A stretch of DNA of 64,000 bases from Hymenobacter fodinae (GTDB taxonomy: Bacteria > Bacteroidota > Bacteroidia > Cytophagales > Hymenobacteraceae): assembly GCF_004745825.1 (NCBI RefSeq), contig NZ_SRLA01000002.1, positions 620,001-684,000 of the forward strand. The letters run 5' to 3'. Position 1 is the first letter of the stretch; each line of letters begins with the position of its first letter. Below are positions 53,789-62,542 of this stretch, piece after piece. Made by a program: the position numbers and the translations under genes. The notes beneath the pieces were generated by a model. The model ran no database searches, was not told where the DNA came from, and saw only the letters and a program-made list of their open reading frames with translations.

Positions 53789-54337
53789 CTACACCCGGCG
53801 CAGCGGAATCTGGTGCTGCGCAAGCAGCCGTTCTACATCAGGAAAAGTAGCCGGTGCCTGTAGTCGGCGCACGTCGAGGTAATAACAGGCGGCCTCAGTA
53901 GGGTACAGCAACAGCCAATCGGGCTGCACTAGCACTGCCCGCCGAATAGTGGCCCATTTTCCTGAAAACTGGCCTAGCTCACTTCTTCCTATTATTTCGT
54001 CGGTTGTGAGGATAAAATCTACGGGCTCGTTTAACACCGCATTTTTGCTGTAGCCCCGACGCAGCGTCCAGCGCACGAGCACCGGGCGTAACAGCGCGTA
54101 CAGCAGCCCCACCAACAAGAATACCGGCGTCGACCAAGCGGTAAATTGCCCATTCTGCTGACTCACACGAACAAACAAGCTGAAGCTCAACAGGCCTAGG
54201 CCTATCAGCAGGAGCCAGTTGTTGCGCCGTGTGGCGGGCTGCTGGCGCCACAGCCGGAAGTTCACGGCCACGTACTCGTCGGCCGACATGGTGATTTGGG
54301 AGAATACAAGGGGCTGCATGCCCGCAAGGTCGCTCAT
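53789..54337 (-). CDS. YcxB-like membrane protein, paralogue 2
   Basis: 182 residues. Two helices at about 42-60 and 70-90. The C-terminal half (VDFILTTDEIIGRSELGQFSGKWATIRRAVLVQPDWLLLYPTEAACYYLDVRRL) has the YcxB pattern: a strand pair ending in a tolerant tyrosine-rich block. It starts inside the stop of the next gene (ATGA at 54334-54337). The YcxB family is uncharacterised. Confidence 0.75.
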   Translation of the reverse strand: MSDLAGMQPLVFSQITMSADEYVAVNFRLWRQQPATRRNNWLLLIGLGLLSFSLFVRVSQQNGQFTAWSTPVFLLVGLLYALLRPVLVRWTLRRGYSKNAVLNEPVDFILTTDEIIGRSELGQFSGKWATIRRAVLVQPDWLLLYPTEAACYYLDVRRLQAPATFPDVERLLAQHQIPLRRV

Positions 54338-54864
54338 TCAGCGGGAATGGACTTGGGCAAGAGGCCTAGCACGTCGGCAGCAGTGTTAGGTGGTTGCACC
54401 TGTTGCAGGTTGAGGTAGTAACAATGCTCAACCGAAGTGTACAGAAGGAGCCAGTCTGATACGTGCTGAATACTATAGAAATCCTGCCAACGAACCGTGC
54501 GACAATGGGAGCCTTGCCTGATAATGACAGTATCAGCAGTTAGCTCGAAACCAGTAGCGGGTTGCGACTGGGCATGCTGACGAAAAGCCCGTCGATATTC
54601 AAACCATTGATGTGTGAGGCCTAGGCCAGTAAACATCGTAACAACAATGGCCGCCGCCAACCATTTACCAGGACCTAACCCCCAATAAGCAGCGCCCATC
54701 GAAGCCACGGAGCCTATCCAGAGCTGTCCTTTTTTCCGCCAATAATCGGAGGTTACAGGTTTTGGAGCCGCTTGGCCTGGGTAACGCTGGCGTTGCTGCA
54801 GCTGGTGAATCGCCTGGTAGTCAGTGAAAGTAATACTATGGGGTGCGATATGGATAGCGTGCAT
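54334..54864 (-). CDS. YcxB-like membrane protein, paralogue 1
   Basis: 176 residues, two helices at about 50-85. The C-terminal half (FELTADTVIIRQGSHCRTVRWQDFYSIQHVSDWLLLYTSVEHCYYLNLQQV) aligns well with the downstream paralogue, with DWLLLY and CYYL in the same places. The two genes overlap by 4 bases, which suggests a duplicated pair that works together. The function is unknown. Confidence 0.75.
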   Translation of the reverse strand: MHAIHIAPHSITFTDYQAIHQLQQRQRYPGQAAPKPVTSDYWRKKGQLWIGSVASMGAAYWGLGPGKWLAAAIVVTMFTGLGLTHQWFEYRRAFRQHAQSQPATGFELTADTVIIRQGSHCRTVRWQDFYSIQHVSDWLLLYTSVEHCYYLNLQQVQPPNTAADVLGLLPKSIPAE

Positions 54865-54945
54865 ACTGCTGTCTATAGCTGCTTACGTTTCTCACAAAGG
54901 AATTAAACGAATGCCAATAGCCCAGCTTGGTAGCACAGAGATACG

Positions 54946-55613
54946 CTAAAGTCCCGGTATTACATTGGGTGCAGGATAGTAGGCCACAGGCTTTGTCCAC
55001 TCGGCTATCAGGTTGTACCGATTGATACCCCGGGATTGGAGAAGATGAAAAAGTGCCCGCACATCTGCGCCCGAAAGTTGGGCGTCAAGGCGTAAGTCAA
55101 TGTAGCCTCTATGGTGATACTGTTGCTGTACCAAGTCTTGGAAGGCCTCTACATACTCCAACAGTTCATTACTGGTAGTGGAAGCTGTAACGCCCGGCAA
55201 TGAAACTGCCCAACGCTGCTGTGCTGTTAGATCTAAATAGTGTGGTAGTTGAGCTATGGGTAGACCAGCATACGATAGGTGTGCGGCCTCCCACAGTTGT
55301 CGGCTACTAAAGCAGAGCCCATGACGAGCAGCCACGCGCTCAAGAGTAAGGGCCTGTAGCACTTCTTCGGTCGAAACATACAAGCGGCGTTGCGCATCGA
55401 AGGAAAAAGTTAGGATTGGATCTTCTCTCAGTATGCATCCAGGAGGTTGCGCAATTGAGGGTAAGTGCAGAACTGGTTCTCTGGATAATACGTGACACGA
55501 CCCGACGACATCAGCAGCCCGCACAGCAGAAACAGCAAACTGCTCCAATGGCCCAGTATTACTTTAGGCGCATCAGGTAATCGACGATGACGGATAGCGC
55601 GAAGCTGACGCAT
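54946..55613 (-). pseudogene. ExbD-like protein, frameshifted near 55430
   Basis: Two frames cover one likely protein. The first (55613 to 55428) gives a basic start and one membrane helix (VILGHWSSLLFLLCGLLMSS), then YPENQFCTYPQLRNLLDAY and TGA. In the -1 frame the chain continues LREDPILTFSFDAQRRLYVST and on to QQYHHRGYIDLRL and ALFHLLQSRGINRYNLI. Adding one C at the TAC-TGA junction joins them as LLDAYLREDPILTFSF. The single N-terminal helix plus periplasmic domain, with SRGINRYNLI, resembles ExbD/TolR, but this is a weak match. It may be a true frameshift, or a sequencing error. An alternative start within the second frame (ATG 55548) gives a 200-residue protein with an odd N-terminus. 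Confidence 0.6.
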
Positions 55614-55690
55614 AAGCTAATATTCCTTTGGAGTAACGAGCTTAAAAAGCTTCTATCTATTCGAAACGACCATATGCATTTATATACGCG

Positions 55691-55721
55691 AAAAGGGCGA
55701 AGCACATTGCCTCGCCCTTTT
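55691..55721 (-). terminator. Terminator upstream of the frameshifted gene / after the ABC exporter reading frame
   Basis: AAAAGGGCGA and TCGCCCTTTT form a 10-bp perfect stem with an 11-base loop. On the minus strand it follows the ABC exporter stop at 55764 by about 40 bases and ends in a T run. Confidence 0.8.
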
Positions 55722-55763
55722 CTGAAATCTGTGAAATCCGTTGTATCCGTCTAAGTCTGTGAT

Positions 55764-57614
55764 TTAGGTGAGCTCAAACTGCAGCTTCAGCAGGTTGGAG
55801 TAGATACCGTTTTCGTTGTGGGCCAGTTCATCGTGGGAACCTTGCTCTACAATGCGGCCACCGTCGATAACCAGAATCTTATCCACTTTGCGAATGGTGC
55901 TGAGGCGGTGGGCAATGATGATGCTGGTGCGGTTCTGCATGAGTTCATCCATGGCGCTCTGCACCAGCTTCTCGCTCTCGGAGTCGAGGGCGGAAGTAGC
56001 TTCGTCGAGGATGAGGATGGCGGGGTTTTTCAGGATGGCGCGGGCAATGGCAATACGCTGGCGCTGACCCCCGGAAAGCTTCACGCCCCGTTCGCCCACC
56101 AGCGTATCGAGGCCCTCGGGGAAGGAGGAAATAAACTGCCAGGCATTGGCACGCCGGGCCGCATCCAGAATATCCGCTTCCGAGGCATTGGGCCGCCCGT
56201 AGAGAATGTTCTCCCGGATGGTGCCGCCAAATAGGAGCGTCTCTTGGGGCACGATGCCGATGTGCTGGCGCAGCTCCGTCAGGTCCAAATCGTTGATGTT
56301 GCGACCGTCTATGCTAATGCTGCCGCCACTGAGAGGATACAGGTGCATGAGCAGTTGCACAATGGTACTCTTACCGGCCCCCGAGGGGCCTACCAGCGCT
56401 ACTTTCTCGCCAGCCTCAATGTGGAAATTTATGTCGCGGAGTACGGCCAGATCGGGGCGGGTGGGGTAGCGGAACTGCACGTTCTGGTACTCGATGTCGC
56501 CGTGAATCTGCAAAGGCGCTGTGCCATTCAGGCGGGGCTGGTGCACCGGCTCCGACTCCTCATCCAGAATTTCCAGAATGCGCTCCGAAGCGCCCAGGCT
56601 GCTCTGAATTTTACCGTACATCTCGCCTAGGCCACCCACTGAGGCCCCGATGAACATGGTGTAGAGAATGAACGACACCAGGTCGCCCATGGCGAGGTGG
56701 CGCGGGTCAGAGGCGGGCAGCTCTACGTAGGTAGCGCCACGCCAGAGCACCAGAAAGATGCCCCCGAAGATGGCCACGATGATAAACGACACAAAGGCGC
56801 CGCGGTAAATGCTCGATTTCAGGGCGAACTGCACCGTGCGGTTGAGGCCGGCCCCGTAGCGGTTTACCTCATGCTGCTCGCTGGTGAAGGCCTTCACGGA
56901 GTTGATGCCCTGCATGGTTTCCTCCACGATGACGTTGGTCTTGGCCAGCTCATCTTGGGTTTGCTTGGCAAACTTACGGATGCTGCGCCCAAACAGGAAG
57001 GCCAGCAGCACTAGGGGCGGAAACGTAGCCAGCATAAACAACGACAGCCGCCACGACTCCCACATGATAAAAGCCACGCCCGCCAGCAACGTCAGAATCT
57101 GGCGCATAAACTCGGCCAGCGTCAGCGTAAACGTATCTTGGATGTTGGCCACATCAGAGGTAAGGCGAGAGGTGATTTCACCTACCCGGCGCTGCTCAAA
57201 AAACGGCACGGGCAACGTAACCAGCTTTTGGTAGAGTGTGCGGCGGATATCCCGGACTGTAAACTCACTAACCCGCGAAAAGAAGAAGATGCGTCCGAAT
57301 GAAAACAGACCCTGCACCACTACCACACCAAACAGCAAGGCCGCAATGCCGGTAATGGTAGCCGGAATAAAAGGTGGCAGCGACTCGGTTTGGTGATTGG
57401 CAACGTTTACCAAGTAGCCCAGCATTTTGGGCATTACCATCGTAGATACGCTGCTGAACAAGAGCAGGAGCAGACCGGCAATAAATGGGGCCTTGTATGG
57501 CAGCACGAAGCGGAAAATCCGGAGCCCGCGCTGGAAATTTTCTTTGGTAAGCTTGACTTTGGGTACATCGGCCCCCAACTGGCCACTGGTATTCATTCCG
57601 CTTCTGGCTGCCAT
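55764..57614 (-). CDS. ABC exporter, ATP-binding/permease fusion (MsbA-like)
   Basis: 616 residues. Six helices in the first 330 residues (ABC_membrane: FRFVLPYKAPFIAGLLLLLFSSVSTMVMPKML and on), then an ATPase domain with Walker A GPSGAGKST from residue 409, Q loop (VPQETLLFGGTIRENILYG), signature LSGGQRQRIAIARAIL, Walker B ILILDEATSALD and the switch His in IIAHRLSTI. It forms a homodimer that exports a lipid or drug; the MsbA-like identity is a family resemblance only. Confidence 0.94.
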   Translation of the reverse strand: MAARSGMNTSGQLGADVPKVKLTKENFQRGLRIFRFVLPYKAPFIAGLLLLLFSSVSTMVMPKMLGYLVNVANHQTESLPPFIPATITGIAALLFGVVVVQGLFSFGRIFFFSRVSEFTVRDIRRTLYQKLVTLPVPFFEQRRVGEITSRLTSDVANIQDTFTLTLAEFMRQILTLLAGVAFIMWESWRLSLFMLATFPPLVLLAFLFGRSIRKFAKQTQDELAKTNVIVEETMQGINSVKAFTSEQHEVNRYGAGLNRTVQFALKSSIYRGAFVSFIIVAIFGGIFLVLWRGATYVELPASDPRHLAMGDLVSFILYTMFIGASVGGLGEMYGKIQSSLGASERILEILDEESEPVHQPRLNGTAPLQIHGDIEYQNVQFRYPTRPDLAVLRDINFHIEAGEKVALVGPSGAGKSTIVQLLMHLYPLSGGSISIDGRNINDLDLTELRQHIGIVPQETLLFGGTIRENILYGRPNASEADILDAARRANAWQFISSFPEGLDTLVGERGVKLSGGQRQRIAIARAILKNPAILILDEATSALDSESEKLVQSAMDELMQNRTSIIIAHRLSTIRKVDKILVIDGGRIVEQGSHDELAHNENGIYSNLLKLQFELT

Positions 57615-57632
57615 TGCTAGTTAGAAGTGAGA

Positions 57633-57710
57633 AGCGAGAAGTGAGAACTAAGACGGTGTCCGCTGCAGCCCATAGGCGCCAGAACATCGGCTCAGTTCTC
57701 ACTTCTCACT
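57633..57710. repeat. Inverted, internally repetitive GAGAAGTGAGAA element
   Basis: The left arm near 57633-57649 (AGCGAGAAGTGAGAACT-like) is complementary, with one mismatch, to 57694-57710 (AGTTCTCACTTCTCACT). Each arm is itself two copies of GAGAAGTG/GTGAGAAC. It lies in the 114-base gap between the TonB-domain gene and the ABC exporter on the minus strand. It may be a transcription or stability signal, or a fossil repeat. Confidence 0.55.
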
Positions 57711-57728
57711 ATCTCCTGTCTCAATTCA

Positions 57729-58226
57729 TTATTCAAATTTGGGTTTGCCCTGTTCCACCTTCAGATTCTCGGAGTTGCCGAAGGGGATGGGCAGGCGGAC
57801 CTGGGTGGCAATGGGCTGACCCTTGCGGGTGGCGGGTTTCCAAGCGGGCATCTGGCCTAGCACCCGCAACGCTTCGGTGTCGCACTCGGGGGAGAGGGGC
57901 TGGAGCACCGTGGGGTTGGTTAGGTGGCCGTCGGCTTCTACCGTGAAGGTCATCACCACATTGCCGCTGACCTGCTTGACGCTGGCCGCCTCCGGATATT
58001 TTAAGTTTTGCTGAAAAAACGTGTTCAGCCCCTGGGCTCCGCCGGGGAACTGCGGGGGCGCATCGGGCCGGTTGGCCGCGGGTTTGGCTTGGGCCTGCAT
58101 CCGGCCTGCTTTCAACTCAATGGGTTGCTTGGTGGTAGCTGGAGCAGCAGAGGTAGGCTGCTGGGTTTGCGCCTGCGCCGCGGCGCCCGAAGCTACGAGC
58201 AACAAGATGAAGAAAAGATGTTTCAT
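57729..58226 (-). CDS. TonB C-terminal domain protein with signal peptide
   Basis: 165 residues from the ATG at 58226 (MKHLFFILLLVASGAAAQAQ); the frame's ATG at 58274 would bury it. The TonB C-terminal domain spans about 55-150: PPQFPGGAQGLNTFFQQNLKYPEAA, GNVVMTFTVEADGHLTNPTVLQPLSPECDTEALRVLGQMPAWKPATRKGQP. A cleavable signal replaces the usual TonB membrane anchor, so the domain is likely free in the periplasm or anchored in another way. TACCTTTG on the minus strand at 58332-58325 is an exact -7 match. Confidence 0.87.
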   Translation of the reverse strand: MKHLFFILLLVASGAAAQAQTQQPTSAAPATTKQPIELKAGRMQAQAKPAANRPDAPPQFPGGAQGLNTFFQQNLKYPEAASVKQVSGNVVMTFTVEADGHLTNPTVLQPLSPECDTEALRVLGQMPAWKPATRKGQPIATQVRLPIPFGNSENLKVEQGKPKFE

Positions 58227-58350
58227 AAGGCAGTAGTAGGAGGCGTTGGTGCAATAGATCCAGAAAGACCACATGGCGACAAGAGCCGCTACGCAATGGA
58301 CGTTCCGGTATTCTATATATTATACAAAGGTACGTCTCCCTAAACAACCC

Positions 58351-59832
58351 CTATGCTACAGGGTTCAATTCTGGCACGCGGGCGCGAGAAATTGCCAATA
58401 GGCCTAAGAAGGTGAGCAAGCCATTCAGAATCAGAATCTCAAATCCGAACTCGTAACCCCACCAGGTTTTGGAGTTGGCATTGATAAACCACGTTACCAG
58501 CGGCGCCGCTACGCACACGTAGGGCACCAGGCGGTCGTGGAGGCCGCGGCTGGTGAACAGCCCGAACGAATAGAGGCCTAGCAGTGGCCCATAAGTATAG
58601 CCGGCCGCCTTGAAAACGGCCGTAATTACGCTCTGGTCGTTGATGGCCCGGAAAATCAGAATGATGACGATGAGCACCAGCGAGAAGCCAAAGTGCGTGA
58701 GCTGCCGCACGCGGGTCTGCTTCTTTTCCTCGTACTGCTTGATATCAAGCATGTCCACGCAGAATGAGGTGGTGAGGGCCGTGAGGGCTGAGTCGGCGGA
58801 GGCGTAGGTAACGGCAATAATGCCGAGGATGAACACGATGCCCGCAAACAGCGAGAAGTGGTTGGTAGCCAGCAGCGGAAACACGTTGTCGCCGATGACT
58901 TTGCCGGTGGCGGGGTTGGTGGGCAGCGTAATGCCTTTGGCGGCGGCAAACTGGTAGAGCAGCACGCCCAAGGACAGGAAAAACACATTTACCACCACAA
59001 TGGCAATGGTAAACCAGAACATGTTCTTCTGGGCATCCTGCAAGTTGCGGCAGCTTAGGTTCTTCTGCATCAAATCCTGGTCTAGGCCAGTCATCACGAT
59101 GGTAATGAAAGCACCCGAGGCAAACTGCTTCCAGAAGAACTTATCGTCCTTGGGGTCAGAGAAGTAGATCTGCGACATGGCGCTTTCCTTCACCGTTTTC
59201 ACCAGCCCGGCAAAGCCCAGGTTTAGCTCGTCGGCCATCAGGTAGATGCTCACGAACACGCACACCAGCATGGCCATGGTCTGGAAAGTATCGGTCCAGA
59301 GAATGGTTTTGAGGCCGCCGCGGAAGGTGTAGAGGTAAATCAGCAGGATACTGATGCTCACGGTCACGGCAAACGGCACGTTCAGGCTATCGAACACGGC
59401 CAGCTGCAGCACGCCCGCCACCAGAAATAGCCGAAATGCCGCTCCCACGGCCCGGGAAATCAGGAAGAAAAACGCCCCCGTTTTGTAGCTCCAGAACCCA
59501 AAGCGCTGCTCCAGATAGGTGTAGATAGACACTAGCCGCAGCCGGTAATACATGGGCATAAGCACGGTGCCAATCACCAGGTAGCCCACAATGTAGCCCA
59601 GCACTACCGCCATGTAGCTCCACGACTGCGAGGCCACCATGCCCGGAATGGATATAAACGTGACGCCCGAAAGCGAGGTGCCAATCATGGCAAACGCCAC
59701 CATATACCACGGCGCGTTGCGGTTCGCAATGAAAAACGATTCGCTGGTGGCCTTGCGCGAGGTGAGCAGCGCAATGATGACCAGCACCACGAAGTAGCCA
59801 GCAATCAGGCTCAGAATAAGGGTAGGAGACAT
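58351..59832 (-). CDS. Sodium:solute symporter (SSS family)
   Basis: 493 residues, about 13 helices. It begins MSPTLILSLIAGYFVVLVIIALLTSRKATSESFFIANRNAPWYMVAFAMIGTSLSGVTFISIPGMVASQSW, the SSS N-terminal signature. It lacks the cytoplasmic insertion of the other symporter (50882-52570). The solute is unknown. The gap 59833-60027 upstream contains short tandem-like GTTGCCAGTT words but no gene. Confidence 0.94.
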   Translation of the reverse strand: MSPTLILSLIAGYFVVLVIIALLTSRKATSESFFIANRNAPWYMVAFAMIGTSLSGVTFISIPGMVASQSWSYMAVVLGYIVGYLVIGTVLMPMYYRLRLVSIYTYLEQRFGFWSYKTGAFFFLISRAVGAAFRLFLVAGVLQLAVFDSLNVPFAVTVSISILLIYLYTFRGGLKTILWTDTFQTMAMLVCVFVSIYLMADELNLGFAGLVKTVKESAMSQIYFSDPKDDKFFWKQFASGAFITIVMTGLDQDLMQKNLSCRNLQDAQKNMFWFTIAIVVVNVFFLSLGVLLYQFAAAKGITLPTNPATGKVIGDNVFPLLATNHFSLFAGIVFILGIIAVTYASADSALTALTTSFCVDMLDIKQYEEKKQTRVRQLTHFGFSLVLIVIILIFRAINDQSVITAVFKAAGYTYGPLLGLYSFGLFTSRGLHDRLVPYVCVAAPLVTWFINANSKTWWGYEFGFEILILNGLLTFLGLLAISRARVPELNPVA

Positions 59833-60027
59833 GGGGTGAGTTGCCAGTTATGAGTTGCCGGTTGCCAGTTGGATAGAGCCAGCAAGCCGGACGGCAGTCG
59901 GGGAATAGTAAACACCAAAGCTACCAACTAGCCGCCAACTACCGACACATGTTCTCGCGAAACCCTACCGCTTACCTAACAGCCTAGGCCTAGCGACTGG
60001 CAACTACAAACTCGGCGGCGGTTATTC

Positions 60028-61041
60028 CTACTCCCAGTCCTGCCAGCGGAGCACCTCGCCCACGGCGGGAACGTGCAGCTCCCCGCGCAGCATTTGGCCG
60101 TTGGCTACCATCTGCAGCTCCCGAATCGGCTCGGAGGCAGGCTCATCGGAAAGATCAAAGGTGCCGTAATGCATGGGCACCACGTGGCCGGCCCGCAGAA
60201 TGTTCACGGCTTTGGCCGCCTCGTGCGGGTTAGTGTGGCTTAGGTTCATCATGAACGCCGGCTTGTAGGCGCCAATGGGCATGAGGGCCACATCCAGCGG
60301 GCCGAACTGCTTTTCAATCTGCTCAAAGTGGTCGGCCATGGAGGTGTCGCCGGCGAAGTAGAGAGTGCGGCCATCGGGCAGGCGCAGCAGGAAGCTGCCC
60401 CACAGCACGGTGTTCAGATCGAAGAGGCCACGGCGGTGCCAGTGAGAGGCGGGCAAGTAGAACAGCTCAAAGGGTGCTTCGGAGCCTAGGTCAAACTGCT
60501 GCCACCAGCCCGCTTCCTGCACAGGTAGGCTGCGAGCCATGCCGCGTACTAACTGCTGCATACCCAGTGGCCCAAAGGCCCGCAGCTGCGGGTTTTGGCG
60601 GGCTATTAGCTTGATAGACTGCTCATCAAGATGGTCGCGGTGGCCGTGGCTGAGCAGCAAATAGTCAATGTTTGCCAAATCCTCGGGGCGGCAGGGCAGG
60701 GGGTGGCGGCGGCGCAGGCCCAGCGACGAAAACAGCACCGGATCGGTGAGGATAGTTTTGCCGCCCACGCGCAGCACGAAGCAGGCGTGTCCTAGCCACA
60801 CTAGGCCATCTTCCTGGCTTTGCAGGAAGGCGGTGCAGTCTACCACTTCTGGCACCCAGGTATCAGCCTTCTTTTCTTCCTTCTGTGGGTTCTCGGTCAG
60901 TTGCCAGCGGATAACGGTGCCGAAGTTAGGCTCGTAGAGCTCCTCCCCGTTGCAGTACTCGCGGCCAATCATCTTGTTGCCGGGGTAATTGGGCTTAATT
61001 GTGGAAAGCTGTTCGTTGCGGACGTAGCGGGCAGCGGCCAT
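60028..61041 (-). CDS. Metallo-beta-lactamase-fold hydrolase (UlaG/NAPE-PLD-like)
   Basis: 337 residues from the ATG at 61041 (MAAARYVRNEQLST); the ATG at 61098 adds a hydrophobic stretch that could be a signal, so the start is not certain. The metal motif is H132-x-H134-x-D136-H137 (SHGHRDHLD). Further sites: ILTDPVLFSSLG, YLPASHWHRRGLFD, LYFAGDTSMADH and HVVPMHYGTFDL. The pattern WHRRG plus FAGDT is that of the N-acylphosphatidylethanolamine phospholipase D and UlaG group. The substrate is unknown. Confidence 0.9.
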   Translation of the reverse strand: MAAARYVRNEQLSTIKPNYPGNKMIGREYCNGEELYEPNFGTVIRWQLTENPQKEEKKADTWVPEVVDCTAFLQSQEDGLVWLGHACFVLRVGGKTILTDPVLFSSLGLRRRHPLPCRPEDLANIDYLLLSHGHRDHLDEQSIKLIARQNPQLRAFGPLGMQQLVRGMARSLPVQEAGWWQQFDLGSEAPFELFYLPASHWHRRGLFDLNTVLWGSFLLRLPDGRTLYFAGDTSMADHFEQIEKQFGPLDVALMPIGAYKPAFMMNLSHTNPHEAAKAVNILRAGHVVPMHYGTFDLSDEPASEPIRELQMVANGQMLRGELHVPAVGEVLRWQDWE

Positions 61042-61087
61042 GCAAAAGGGGAGTAGCGGAAAAAGACGGAGGCAAATAAACAACAAA

Positions 61088-61114
61088 CCACCCGTCATCG
61101 AGGATGGCGGGTGG
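61088..61114 (-). terminator. Terminator downstream of the outer-membrane-like gene
   Basis: CCACCCGtCAT and ATGgCGGGTGG form an 11-bp stem with one wobble pair and a 5-base loop. On the minus strand it follows the gene stop at 61136. Confidence 0.7.
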
Positions 61115-61135
61115 CTCAGAAAAAGTCATGAAGAG

Positions 61136-61750
61136 TTAGTAACCGAACGGCATGCCCGGCGAATACATGGGCGAATACCCTGGGGACCCCGAGGTGCCGT
61201 TGCTCATGCGTAGGCCACCCGACACCGAGAAGTTCTCCGTGATGTGGTAGTCGGCCCGCAGGTTAACGCCCGAGCCCATATTGCCGCCGAAGCCTGCATA
61301 GGGGTTTACGTTGTAGCCCCCCGGGGTCAGGTCTTTCCAAGCAGAGCCCGTGAGGGTAAGCCGCGGCGACAGCGCATATTGCCCGCCACCCTGAATGAGC
61401 ATGCGGTTCATACCATAGTAGCCCGGCTGCGAGGCGCGGTAGCCTGCTTCGGTACCTGGGTAAGCGTAGCCGTAGGCCACCCCTGGTGTGGTGCGCAGGA
61501 AGGTAGCACCGCCAAATACCGAAAAACGCTTGGTAACCTGATAGGCCATGGTGGGGCTGATGTAGCTGGCCGAACCATAGCGCCCGGCAAACATGGCTCC
61601 CGCGTTCAGGCTGAACGAGGTACGCTGGCTGAGCGTGCCTAGACCAGGACCAGAAACAGGCGTGCCGGCCGCCACATAAGGTAGCGTTTGGGCCGAAGCG
61701 GTAGCGCCAGCTAGTAGCAGGCTGAGCAGGACAAGGGAAGAACGGAGCAT
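61136..61750 (-). CDS. Exported Gly/Tyr-rich protein, possible outer-membrane protein
   Basis: 204 residues from the ATG at 61750, with a signal peptide (MLRSSLVLLSLLLAGATASAQ). The mature part is rich in Gly, Ser and Tyr in alternating patterns (SFSLNAGAMFAGRYGSASYISPTMAYQVTKRFSVFGGATFLRTTPG; GSGVNLRADYHITENFSVSGGLRMSN), as in small outer-membrane beta barrels. The C-terminus is Tyr/Pro-rich (SPGYSPMYSPGMPFGY), without the usual terminal Phe. I cannot assign a family. Confidence 0.72.
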   Translation of the reverse strand: MLRSSLVLLSLLLAGATASAQTLPYVAAGTPVSGPGLGTLSQRTSFSLNAGAMFAGRYGSASYISPTMAYQVTKRFSVFGGATFLRTTPGVAYGYAYPGTEAGYRASQPGYYGMNRMLIQGGGQYALSPRLTLTGSAWKDLTPGGYNVNPYAGFGGNMGSGVNLRADYHITENFSVSGGLRMSNGTSGSPGYSPMYSPGMPFGY

Positions 61751-61877
61751 AAGCAAGGGGTAGGAAGCAAGGTTTCCTTTCACAAGATACGCAACATCAA
61801 TTCAGCAGGCTGCGTGCCCTGCCCGAAAAAGGAGGCAGAAAAATAGTAACCTAGCAGTTGCATAGCTTCGCGATACG

Positions 61878-62528
61878 ATGTCAGAATTTATTTCCTACCA
61901 GCGCTTTCCGTCTTTGGAAGTTGCGCAACCCCTGCTGGATATTCTGCGCCAGCGTGGCATTGAGTTTGAAACCGGCTTCGACCGGCCCCGGCTTGACGTG
62001 ACGTTTGCCTTCAACCCGACCGATACCTATTTCGTGGTGAAGCTGCGCCCGGAGGATTTTGAGGCGGCCCGATTGGCGGAGGAGCAAGCCAACGAGACGC
62101 TTACGGCCTCCGTGCCCACCGACCATTACCTCTACACCTTCACCGATGATGAGCTGATGGAAATCCTGGCTAAGCCCGACGAGTGGAACAACCTCGACGT
62201 AATGCTGTCCCGCCAACTCCTGCGCCAGCGCGGCCACGATGTGTCGCCGGATGTAGTAGAACTGCTCCGCCAGCGCCGACTCGTGGAACTGGCCAAACCC
62301 GAGGAAAGCCAGAAAACCTGGGTGTTAGCCGGCTACCTCATGGCCATCCTTGGTGGCATTGTAGCCGTGTTCATCGGCTGGCACCTATACAAGCACCAGA
62401 AGCAATTACCCAACGGCCAACGGGTGCTGGCCTTCGCACCCACCGACCGCCGACACGGCCTGCGCATCTTCATTCTGGGTATCCTTGGCACTATCTTCTG
62501 GACTGGCCTACGCATCTATTACTACTAG
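61878..62528 (+). CDS. Predicted membrane protein with N-terminal DUF2007-like region
   Basis: 216 residues. The first 75 residues (FISYQRFPSLEVAQPLLDILRQRGIEFETGFDRPRLDVTFAFNPTDTYFVVKLRPEDFEAARLAEEQ) resemble DUF2007-type putative signal transducing domains. A charged linker follows (about 80-150), then two helices at about 153-172 and 195-213, the last ending GLRIYYY. It may be a signalling or stress membrane protein; no function is established. Confidence 0.72.
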   Translation: MSEFISYQRFPSLEVAQPLLDILRQRGIEFETGFDRPRLDVTFAFNPTDTYFVVKLRPEDFEAARLAEEQANETLTASVPTDHYLYTFTDDELMEILAKPDEWNNLDVMLSRQLLRQRGHDVSPDVVELLRQRRLVELAKPEESQKTWVLAGYLMAILGGIVAVFIGWHLYKHQKQLPNGQRVLAFAPTDRRHGLRIFILGILGTIFWTGLRIYYY

Positions 62529-62542
62529 CGCCGCGGCAAGAG

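Noticed and set aside
55725..55763. Repeated CTGTGA / ATCCGT words after the ABC exporter
   Set aside because: Too short and imperfect to call a repeat family from this window alone.
59840..60000. GTTGCCAGTT words that might form a CRISPR-like array
   Set aside because: Spacing and repeat length are irregular and no cas gene is near.
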